From the NCBI RefSeq assembly GCF_905147045.1, contig NC_065910.1, positions 8,618,001-8,682,000 on the forward strand: 64,000 nucleotides of DNA, written 5' to 3'. Positions 56,059-64,000 of the stretch are shown one piece after another. The notes below the pieces were generated by a model. That model ran no database searches, was not told the DNA's origin, and saw nothing but the letters and a program-made list of their open reading frames with translations. How positions within the stretch are numbered: position 1 is the stretch's first letter; each line of letters opens with the position of its first letter. The stretch comes from Nymphalis io. Its lineage: Eukaryota; Arthropoda; Insecta; Lepidoptera; Nymphalidae. A program made the translations under genes and the position numbers.

Positions 56059-58783
56059 ATTAAGTGCCAGCTACCTTAATTATCCCGGCTACACGCTTGA
56101 AGAATCCTTCAAAGCGAAAGCCGGAGTATGCTTGTTCGTCAGGACGGATGTTTGCTGTCACCGACTGCGCTGCTTGGAGGACCCCTCCTTCTCCATGTTG
56201 GTGGTACGTGTGGACCTGGTTCGTCAGAGCCGAGTCTACGTGTGCCTCTACAGATCCCACAATGGTGACTTGGAGACAAGCCGATTATTTGACCATCTTA
56301 ATCGGGTGGCAGATGCTGCGCAAGAGCAATTTCCTAACGCGGAATTGGTGTTTTTGGGGGATTTTAATGCTCACCACGAATCCTGGTTGAAATCCCTCAA
56401 AACTGACCATGCTGGAAGGACTGCTCATGCTTTTGCTCTCACACATGACTTGACCCAACTGGTTGATCAGCCCACCAGGATCCCAGACATTGATGGGCAA
56501 GCACCTTCTCTACTGGACCTTCTGCTGACTTCTCACCCGGTGGAATATCAGGTTGTGGTTCAGGGTCCTCTTGGCTCTTCGGATCACAGCCTTATTTCTA
56601 CCAGAGTGCCACAGGCCAAGCTGCCGCCACTAGCGGTATGCAAACGTCGCGTTTGGCACTATAAGTCGGCGGATTGGGACGGTATGCGCGATTACTATGC
56701 GTCGGTCCCTTGGAAGGAACGTTGCTTCAGTGGGAATGACCCGACAGCTAGTGCCGCTGCTGTTGCTGGCGAGATCATGCTGGGAATGGAATACTACATT
56801 CCTAGCTCAGATCTCGTCAGTAGGAGTACGCGTAACCGTTGGTTCACTCGTGAATATGCCGATGCTGTATCATCTAAGCAGGCGGCATATCGCAAGTGGA
56901 TCAACGGCTGTATTAGCGGGGCATCTAACATTGACTCACTGAAAGCAAACTATAATAAAAATTCCAAGTCCTGTAGAAAGGCATACACGAGAGCGGATGC
57001 ACAGCGCATTGTACAGATTGGTCATGACCTTGTTTCGCATCCTAGGGGCTCCCGTAGCTTCTGGCGTCTGACCAAGTCTGTGCAAAACAATTTCTGCCAA
57101 CCTTCGCTGCCACCGCTCAGAAATCCGGACGGATCGCTAGCTCACAGTCCGCAAGAGCAAGCTGATCTCCTGGCTAAACTCTTTGCCGACAATTCCGTCA
57201 TCGATGATTGTAGTGCACTGCCACCTACAATACCTTCATGTGGCCATACGATGCCTGACATTAAAATCAGGCAACGTGATGTGCGTGCGGAGCTGCAATC
57301 ACTTGATGTACGGAAAGCTAGCGGTCCCGATGGAATACCAGCCATAGTGCTGAAGAAGTGCGCAGCGGAGCTGTCTCCTGTGTTAACGCGCCTGTTCCAA
57401 CTTTCTCTCTCTTCGGGAAGTGTGCCGGAGGCTTGGAGAAGAGCTAATGTGCAAGCGGTTCCCAAAAAAGGGGATCGGTCTGACCCGGCAAATTATCGGC
57501 CAATAGCTATCACCTCAGTACTTTGTAAGGTGATGGAACGGATTTTAAACAACCAACTGATCCATTACCTAGAAGATCACTGTCTGATTAATGATCGTCA
57601 GTACGGGTTTCGACCAAAACGGTCCATAGGTGATCTTCTAGCGTACGTAACACACCTCTGGGGTGAAGCTATCGACAAGCATGGAGAATCGTTGGCTGTC
57701 AGCCTCGATATCTCCAAGGCTTTCGACAGGGTCTGGCACAGAAGTCTTTTCTCCAAGCTACCGGCATATGGTCTGCCTGCTCAGCTATGCACCTGGATTG
57801 CCAGCTTCCTACACAAGCGTAGCCTTCGTGTTTTAGTAGATGGTTGCGCTTCACAATTCTATGTAGTGAATGCTGGGGTCCCCCAGGGATCTGTGCTATC
57901 TCCCACACTCTTTCTTTTGCATATCAATGATATGCTCTCCCTTGGGAACATACATTGCTATGCAGATGATAGTACAGTGTATGGTGGATACCACGGACGC
58001 GCAGTGGCTGGGCGGGCGGAAATTGAGGAGAGGCGGAAAGATCTTGTCATTGAACTCGATAGGACGTTAGAGCTCATCGCCAAATGGGGCTCTGATAATC
58101 TTGTTGAGTTTAATGCCAAGAAAACACAGGTATGCGCTCTCACGGCGAAAAAGTCAACATTTTCCCCTCTTCCCTCCCTCTGTGGTACTCCGCTGGTGAC
58201 GAAAAGCAAAATCGCCATGCTGGGGATTGACGTTTGCTGCGACTTTAGTCCAAGGGATTACATCGAGGCTGTTATAAAAACAGCTTCACGGAAACTCGGA
58301 GTTTTGAACAAGGTGCGGCGCTTTTTCACGCCACAACAACTGTGCCTGCTGTACAAAACACTGGTACGGTCTTGCGTGGAATATTGCTCGCACCTTTGGG
58401 ATGGCTCCGCTAAGTACCTACTTGAGGCCTTGGACCGGTTGCAGCGACGTGCCGTACGCATTATTGGCGACGTAAAGGTCACAAACACCCTTGAACCTTT
58501 ACAATTGCATCGTGAGATAGCAGCACTGAGCGCTTTCTATCGACTGTATCACGGCGAGTGCTCTGAGAAATTATTCTCTCTAATTCCTGCTTCCCCCTTC
58601 CTTCTTAAGTCCACGCGAGCTGGTTCTCGATGTCACCGTCTAACTGTGACATCAATTCCATCGCGAACAAAGAAATTTGGCAACTCCTTTCTTTGTCGCA
58701 CTTCCTTCCAAAAAAATGGAATTCCTTACCAGCTCACGTGTTCCCCTCCTCTTACAACCCGGGTTCCTTCAAACGAAGCGTGA
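56000..58783 (+). CDS. LINE ORF2: endonuclease-reverse transcriptase, nearly intact
   Basis: A 927-codon open frame; codons 1-19 come from the antisense SINE-B, so the LINE-derived part starts at about residue 20. The apurinic-type endonuclease shows VFLGDFNAHHESW (residues ~117-129) and GSSDHSLI (~192-199, catalytic Asp-His), but the N-terminal Asn/Glu motifs are lost. The reverse transcriptase runs roughly 420-720, with SLDISKAFDRVWH (motif A Asp ~568), NAGVPQGSVLSPTLF and CYADDST (Asp pair ~656-657). LLYKTLVRSCVEYCSHLW is the usual C-terminal segment. A frameshift in an A-run near 58711 replaces the expected end (KKWNSLPAHVFPSSYNPGSF in the next frame) with an unrelated 25-residue tail. 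It is not a host gene. Without the endonuclease N-terminus it is unlikely to be autonomous. Confidence 0.93.
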   Translation: MRRRFGAYSTTLLQCGLVELLSASYLNYPGYTLEESFKAKAGVCLFVRTDVCCHRLRCLEDPSFSMLVVRVDLVRQSRVYVCLYRSHNGDLETSRLFDHLNRVADAAQEQFPNAELVFLGDFNAHHESWLKSLKTDHAGRTAHAFALTHDLTQLVDQPTRIPDIDGQAPSLLDLLLTSHPVEYQVVVQGPLGSSDHSLISTRVPQAKLPPLAVCKRRVWHYKSADWDGMRDYYASVPWKERCFSGNDPTASAAAVAGEIMLGMEYYIPSSDLVSRSTRNRWFTREYADAVSSKQAAYRKWINGCISGASNIDSLKANYNKNSKSCRKAYTRADAQRIVQIGHDLVSHPRGSRSFWRLTKSVQNNFCQPSLPPLRNPDGSLAHSPQEQADLLAKLFADNSVIDDCSALPPTIPSCGHTMPDIKIRQRDVRAELQSLDVRKASGPDGIPAIVLKKCAAELSPVLTRLFQLSLSSGSVPEAWRRANVQAVPKKGDRSDPANYRPIAITSVLCKVMERILNNQLIHYLEDHCLINDRQYGFRPKRSIGDLLAYVTHLWGEAIDKHGESLAVSLDISKAFDRVWHRSLFSKLPAYGLPAQLCTWIASFLHKRSLRVLVDGCASQFYVVNAGVPQGSVLSPTLFLLHINDMLSLGNIHCYADDSTVYGGYHGRAVAGRAEIEERRKDLVIELDRTLELIAKWGSDNLVEFNAKKTQVCALTAKKSTFSPLPSLCGTPLVTKSKIAMLGIDVCCDFSPRDYIEAVIKTASRKLGVLNKVRRFFTPQQLCLLYKTLVRSCVEYCSHLWDGSAKYLLEALDRLQRRAVRIIGDVKVTNTLEPLQLHREIAALSAFYRLYHGECSEKLFSLIPASPFLLKSTRAGSRCHRLTVTSIPSRTKKFGNSFLCRTSFQKNGIPYQLTCSPPLTTRVPSNEA

Positions 58784-58963
58784 AGAGGCATCTTGCGGGC
58801 CGGCAAGGCGAAGGCGGCTAGTGCAGAACGTTTTTCCCGTCTGTACTGGCCGTCGTCGCGTTTGGACTCTACTACCACTTACCATCAGGTGGAGTAGAGT
58901 CATTTGCCCTCCCGGCGAATATAAAAAAAATAAAAAAAAAATAAAAAAATAATAAAAAAAAAA
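56059..58963 (+). mobile_element. jockey/CR1-type LINE, slightly 5' truncated
   Basis: From the SINE-B junction at 56058 to an A-rich tail (58921-58963, AATAAAAAAAATAAAA type). It holds most of ORF2 (endonuclease and reverse transcriptase) and a ~150-bp 3' UTR with CACTTACCATCAGGTGGAGT. ORF1 and the start of the endonuclease are absent. The same 3' end recurs at 38573-38884. Clade placement (jockey/CR1 group) is from motif style, not from a tree. Confidence 0.92.
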
Positions 58964-60712
58964 CACCAACATTATACCTATGCGGAAATACGGACTCAGG
59001 CAAATTATTCCATAGTTTTGCAGCGCGAATGATGAATGTAGACTCAAAGCGCTTCGTACGTAGGCGGGGAATTTCCACTGTGTACCTATGGCGCTTTGGT
59101 CGCGTTTGCCTGGCCAATTCGATAGTAAAAAGGGGCTGGAGGAATCAGTTCGTGTAATTCCTGAGCACATGTATCCGATAGAAGACTGAGAGTGATGCAA
59201 CGTCACACGTCGATGTTCAAGACTAGACTCGCCTAGACTCGACCAATGCGTCGTCTCCTATCAACCTTCTGGCATGCCTCTCAATCAACTCTAGAGCCTG
59301 AAGGTGGTTCTTGGCAGATCCATCCCAAAGATGAGAGCAGTACTCCATACATGACCTCACTTGTGCTTTATATAAGTTGAGCAGTTGTTCTGGAGTAAAG
59401 TAACGTCTCACTTTGGAGAGGATACCAAGTTTTCGAGCGGTTATTTGGGCTTTGGACTCAATAAAAGAGCCGAAATTTAGAGTCGACGTGAGAGTAATGC
59501 CAAGAAGGTCAAGATGGTCAGTACGGACACATTTCGGAAGGTCTTAGATGCATTGAACATGACCAGATTGGCATCGTCCCAATCGGACACTGCCTTAAGT
59601 GTCACGCTCAGGCGCTCTACCATGGCCTCTCTCTGAGCTTGGATTTGGCCCTTACTATCTCGCGTGTTGGACTTGTAGCTCTCAACACTGTGAAATCATC
59701 TGCATACCCATGCATACCGGGCATCAGCAGATCATTAATGTGCAGCAGAAGACAACGAGTGGCCATCAACCACTACTCGTAACGATCGATTCCTCAGAAA
59801 GTCTGAAATCCACGCACACAGGCTGGCAGGCAGGCCATATGCGGGAAGTTTGCTGATAAGGCCATCATGCCAAACCCTATCAAAGGCCTTCGAGATATCC
59901 AAAGAAACAGCAAGTGCCTCCCCGTGTTTCTCAATGGCCTCACTCCAGATGTGTGTGACGTTCGCCAGAAGATCACCAGTGGACCGGTTTCGGTGAAACC
60001 CGTACTGTCGGTCACTGACAATGTCATTGGCTTCCAGGTACGTCAGGAGCCTAGTATTTATGATACGTTCCATTGTCTTGTACAAAATGGATGTAACCGA
60101 GATGGGTCTGTAATTGGCAGGGTCAGCATGACTGCCCTTTTTAGGCACGGGCTGCACGTTAGCAAGCTTCCAGGACTTAGGCACTTGACCAGTCTCAAGA
60201 GAGAGACGTGTCAGGATAGGAGACAGTTCAGGCGCACAGTTCCTCAGGACAATTGCTGGAATGCCTTCAGGTCCGCTTGCCTTGTTCACGTCTAGCCTGC
60301 GTAGCGTTTTGCGAACTTCCTTTTATCGAATGCGTATATTACTCATATGAGTGTCGGCACTACGTGTTGCTGGAGGTGTCGCGCTACCAGCGTCAAGACG
60401 TGAAGACTCCACAAATAGAGACGCAAACAGATTTGCTTTCTCTTCAGCTGTGTGAGCAAGCTTCCCGTCAGGCATCTGAAGTGGAGGCAGTGAGGGCCGA
60501 CAAAAGTTCGCTTCAACCGCATTAGCTACGGACCAATACGCTTTGCTACCCGAGGGTTACGAAGCCAGTTTATTCCCTATTCGACTAATGTGATCGAAGC
60601 GTGACTTTTGCATAGCCTTCTTGCATTTCTTGGCGGCTTTATTAAAAGCTCTCTTTTTTGACGTATATCCCTCGCTTTGCGGTTACGAGCATCAACCAAA
60701 GCCAGGTAATGT
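58964..60712 (-). mobile_element. related jockey/CR1-type LINE, truncated at both ends, tail to tail with the previous one
   Basis: Minus-strand pieces in order: 60712-60300 (AKKRELLIKPPR-like, then NAVEANFCRPSLPPLQMPDG), 60289-59735 RT core (NKASGPEGIPAIVLRNCAPE, SLDISKAFDRVWHDGLISKL, RSTGDLLANVTH), 59411-59223 (LLNLYKAQVRSCMEYCSHLW) and 59117-58965 (KLWNNLPESVFPHRYNVGVF). A TAA replaces a Gln codon near 60326, and further frame breaks lie at 59735 (motif B/C region) and 59220. The element stops at the A-tail of the plus-strand LINE with its own 3' UTR missing. By eye its protein is about 65% similar to the plus copy, so these are separate subfamilies. Confidence 0.9.
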
Positions 60713-61044
60713 AAAGAAAAAATAACAACAGTGAGAGCAACGTGGAATAAGCAAAAACAAACGTAACATAAATAAAAATGTTCTATGTAATTCAGCTGGT
60801 TTTTAAACGACAGTCCTTTTAAAACTAAAGATAGAAGTTTGTTTCCATCTTTCAACGAAGTTTATATTATGTAAATCAAGTAACCTCAAGAAGAAAGTCA
60901 GTTGAAAGCGTTCTACAGGGGAAACTTCGGGCTATCGAAGTGTAGTAAACACTACCTTATGCAAGCTATGAGATCTCAGTTTGTCTACTTACCGATAGGG
61001 CTGTACGAGTAACGTATTTATATTATTTTGATTATTCGTTATAT
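60713..61044. other. intergenic, nothing identified
   Basis: Flank between the minus LINE and the next SINE-B; no supported feature. Confidence 0.3.
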
Positions 61045-61372
61045 GAGATGCCGAGATGCCGAGATGGCCTAGTGGTAAGAACGCGTGAATCTTAACCGAT
61101 GATCGTGGGTTCAAACCCGGGCAAGCACCACTGAATTTTCATGTGCTTAATTTGTGATTATAATTCATCTCGTGCTTGACGGTGAAGGAAAACATCGTGA
61201 GGAAACCTGCATGTGTCTAATTTCACTGAAATTCTGCCACATGTGTATTCCACCAACCCGCACTGGAGCAGCGTGGTGGAATAAGCTCCAAACCTTCTCC
61301 TCAAAAAGAGGAGAGGAGGCCTTTAGCTCAGCAGTGGGACATTCACAGGCTGTTACGGTTACGGTTTTACGG
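61045..61372 (+). repeat. SINE-B, full length with 12-bp target duplication
   Basis: TATTCGTTATAT at 61033-61044 and 61373-61384 flanks the element. Head CCGAGATGGCCTAGTGGTAA, B box GGGTTCAAACCCGG, tail GGCTGTTACGGTTACGG. The intact duplication marks it as one of the youngest SINE-B copies. Confidence 0.95.
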
Positions 61373-61554
61373 TATTCGTTATATTAAAGATTATTAAGTC
61401 CTTGTTAATAACGTATACATATATTACTAGATTTATAGCAATAAAAATACCTGTAAATGTACCACAGCTCTAAGGTTTCCGATAGTGGCTAGTGAATGCA
61501 TGTGCAATTTTTCATCCATCACATTGATTTACTCGCGATGTTTTCACGAAGAAC

Positions 61555-61640
61555 AGGATGAATTATAATGACAAATTAAGCACATAACAAATCAAAAGCC
61601 CTTGTCCACGTGTTCTAACTACTGGGGTTGGTTTTTTAGC
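61555..61640 (-). repeat. SINE-B remnant
   Basis: Antisense GAATTATAATGACAAATTAA, GCACATAACAAATC, CTTGTCCACGTGTTCTAACT; heavily shortened. Confidence 0.55.
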
Positions 61641-62040
61641 AATAAAGCATTGTCTTATGCCTCTAAATTATTTATTTATGTATCTATTATTTATGTAGAA
61701 AAAATACAATTATTAGCTGGTGATAGCTTTACGCTATAACTGTAACATGGTGATTCAATTATGATTTCATTTCCAAATTATTATCTAAACTCCTATTTCT
61801 TACTTTTGTATCCGAGGACTATCCAAACCCGCTCTATTAAAAATACCCTCTATTTATTTATTTTTTACTTCATCATCAAATACACTCAACTATTTCTATC
61901 ATATGAAATATGTTTAGGTATAGCTTTGTAGTGTATTTGAATATTAAAATACGTTTATTAAATTTGTTGTGACGTTAAAAGAATTGTATTATATAAATAT
62001 ATAAAGAAATAACAAGTTTAACATAAATATTTCTCTTTAC
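61641..62040. other. intergenic, nothing identified
   Basis: No supported feature. Confidence 0.3.
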
Positions 62041-62165
62041 AGAGGTTGCCTCGAAGAGATGCACTGTAAGCGACAAGGCCGCCTTTGCATACTAAATGTA
62101 CTACTTGTTATCATATGTTATTATATGTTTGTAAATTGTGTGCAATAAATTATAAATAAATAATT
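62041..62165 (+). mobile_element. possible LINE 3' tail
   Basis: AGGTTGCCTCGAAGAGATGC, GCGACAAGGCCGCCTTTG, then a short AT-rich run and GCAATAAATTATAAATAAAT. This GGTTG..GAAGAGAT..GCGA.AAGGCCGCC pattern is one I recall as a lepidopteran LINE 3' end; only this copy is present. Confidence 0.45.
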
Positions 62166-62404
62166 AAAGTTTACCTATAATTTGTAAGCTGTAGTTTAGT
62201 TGCACACACGCAAGATCTAGTCCATCACATTCCTTCAATTTTTTCTTCAACGACTAAATACTATATGTATTATTGTAATCATGTTTAGATTATTTACCTT
62301 TAGTGTTTTAAAGTGCTTTATATGCATTAAAATTATTTAAATTAAGAACGTTAATCAGTATATACGAATCAAAGTTGATAATATAACTGTACAAATCATG
62401 ATCG

Positions 62405-62472
62405 CAGGGCATAGTAGCAATAATGCTAGCAGCATTTTTCTCAAATCACCAGTGGTGGCAATAAGAGAGTGT
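62405..62472 (-). mobile_element. short, deleted remnant related to the 1031-1219 retroelement tail
   Basis: Shares TGCTAGCAGCATTT and the CACCAGTNNNGGCAATAAG block with 1071-1160, but the sequence between them is shortened. Minus-strand reading gives NAASI-like residues. It lies directly before a repeat D copy. Confidence 0.45.
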
Positions 62473-62496
62473 TATGTTTTATTGATTAATATATGG

Positions 62497-62785
62497 TATA
62501 CTGGTGGTAGAGCTTTGTTAAAGCTCGTCTGGGTAGGTACCACCCACTTATCAGATATTCTACCGCAAAACAGCAGTACTTGATATTGTTGTGTTCCGGT
62601 TTGAAGGGTGAGTGAGCCAGTGTAATTACAGGCACAAGGGACATAACATCTTAGTTCCCAAGGTTGGTGGCGCATTGGCGATGTAGGTGATGGTTAAAGT
62701 TTCTTACAATGCCATTGTCTATGGGTGTTGGTGACCACTTACTATCAGGTGGCCCATATGCTCGTCCACCTTCCTATTCTATTAA
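62497..62785 (+). repeat. repeat D, full length
   Basis: TATACTGGTGGTAGAGCTTT through CCACCTTCCTATTCTATTAA, all blocks in order. Confidence 0.95.
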
Positions 62786-62789
62786 TAAA

Positions 62790-63479
62790 TTAATAAATAA
62801 ATACTCGATTCACTCGTGATATGATATCGGTGATGATAACACTTCGACTCACTCGTGATATCGGTGATACGATGTTGCGTGTTGCCTTTAAAAGTTACTG
62901 GTGTTCTCTACTGTTCGCTTAGTTAAAATTCAACCATAATCATCATTGAAGCTTTGAGGATAGTATATATGAATTTGCTTGTTCTGAATATATATATTAT
63001 TTTTTTTTTTTATTGTTCATTTTTTATTTTTAACAATATCAACAAATAAAAAGAAAATCGGTTGACAAGCTGAGAAGAACAAAAGGCCTAATCTTTGCCT
63101 AATTTTATAAATGTTTTTATTATTATAATAATAAATGGTAATGTGACATTTTACTATTTGACATTTCACTGTCGTGTTTCTGTCAAGTTACAGAATGGCT
63201 CTTGTCCTAAATTACACCAGATAAAATTTAAGAATAAAATTGTCACGATATATTTTTGTAAGCATTTTATGTATTTTCTTTTAAGGTTCAATAACAAATG
63301 CACGGACAAGAAACAACCCTAAATATCTAAGTGAAGTTGGTCGCTACTTAGTGCCAAACTTTGTGTAATTAAACGACACTGTGTTAGTATCTATTGGAAA
63401 TTTGCACGTCTTTTCCGTTGTTTATTGAAAGGCGTAAATGCCGGCGAAATATGAAAACTGGAAATAATATAACAAGATG
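62790..63479. other. intergenic with a short direct repeat
   Basis: CTCACTCGTGATAT..CGGTGAT occurs at about 62813-62836 and 62850-62874. Otherwise nothing recognised. Confidence 0.35.
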
Positions 63480-63640
63480 AAATGAAGATTGCGGATTCAA
63501 TACCGGTCACGCAGTGAATATTCATATGTTTAACTTGTGCTTATAATTCATCCCATACTTGGCGGCCACGGAAGCATTGTAAGGAAAACTGGATGTGTCA
63601 AATTTCACTAAAATTTGAAGGAGCGGCATAGTGGAATAAA
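63480..63640 (+). repeat. SINE-B, old
   Basis: GGATTCAATACCGG (B box), GCTTATAATTCATCCCATAC, AAATTTGAAGGAGCGGCATA and GTGGAATAAATG. Confidence 0.65.
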
Positions 63641-63810
63641 TGTTAGTGTAACTACAGGCAAGGGGAACATGACATCTTAGTTCCCATGGCTGGTGGCGCA
63701 TTGGCGATGCATGGAATGGTTAATATTTCTTATAATGCCAATGTTGATGGGCGATTGCGTCTTACCATCAGGTGGCCCATTTACCTATCCGCCTACTTAT
63801 TATATAAAAA
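63641..63810 (+). repeat. repeat D 3' two-thirds
   Basis: GTTAGTGTAACTACAGGCAA through GCCTACTTATTATATAAAAA, joined directly to the SINE-B remnant. Confidence 0.85.
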
Positions 63811-64000
63811 AACACTATTTGATGTATGTATCACTGAAATATAATTATTATATTCAAAGGCACATATCACTTACTATAATTTCACGATCGTATTGCTGTA
63901 CATGTCTAGGCGTAATGCCTCTCTAGTATGCCATTTGTGTACGTTAGTATTTTAAAGATGCATAAATGTCTCGGAAGCTAGTGAATAATAAAACTCTCAC
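63811..64000. other. window end, nothing identified
   Basis: AT-rich without supported features. Confidence 0.3.

Noticed and set aside
59867..60525. Plus-strand frames of 90-142 codons
   Set aside because: Antisense to the minus-strand LINE reverse transcriptase.
1..64000. CRISPR arrays, bacterial operons, phage or defence systems
   Set aside because: Introns, SINEs and LINEs show a eukaryotic genome; no regularly spaced repeat array exists.

Overview
The window looks like nuclear DNA of a lepidopteran insect, probably a nymphalid-type butterfly. It is strongly AT-rich, genes are split into small exons with GT-AG introns, and the remaining DNA is packed with tRNA-derived SINEs, one very abundant ~290-bp repeat, decayed LINEs and a mariner relic. 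There are no operons, ribosome binding sites, CRISPR arrays or genuine tRNA/rRNA genes. The family assignment (nymphalid) rests on my memory of the repeat types and is low confidence.

Genes lie only in the first 12 kb, all on the minus strand. At 12001-7831 is a complete seven-exon serine protease of the gastrulation-defective (gd) type: signal peptide, GD_N-like N-terminal domain and a trypsin-fold domain with the full His/Asp/Ser triad. I checked every exon phase and the joined frame gives 445 residues. At 3585-331 is a paralogue with the same intron positions and phases; its last exons lie beyond the left edge of the window. Between the two, on the same strand, is a broken serpin (serine protease inhibitor) at 7330-5841, interrupted by a fragment of a retroelement with a restriction-like endonuclease domain. 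A dead mariner (4178-5470, terminal repeats and TA duplication preserved) sits between the serpin remnant and the left protease gene. The proteases are probably secreted haemolymph or egg-space enzymes; the serpin is no longer functional.

From 12 kb to the end there is no host gene I can support. Four repeat families recur, and I name them here for use below. SINE-A is tRNA-headed, about 330 bp, with an (ATT)n tail. SINE-B is tRNA-headed, about 290 bp, ending in GTTACTG-like repeats. SINE-C is tRNA-headed, about 265 bp, with three copies all antisense to the + strand. Repeat D is about 290 bp, starts CTGGTGGTAGRGCTTTG and ends CCTATTCTATAAAA. Larger elements are a degraded RTE-type LINE (28692-25890, minus), a nearly intact jockey/CR1-type LINE with a 927-codon open frame (56059-58963, plus) abutting a related LINE in the opposite orientation (60712-58964, minus), a GC-rich retro-insert with a 15-bp target duplication (19916-20579), and several LINE 3' tails. 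Many elements are nested in one another, so the window records an order of insertion. Several strong inverted repeats (22119-22202, 13451-13620, 40607-40659, 28693-28753, 34757-34798) are not explained by the repeat families and are the most unusual non-coding structures. I did not find evidence of a new multi-gene system.
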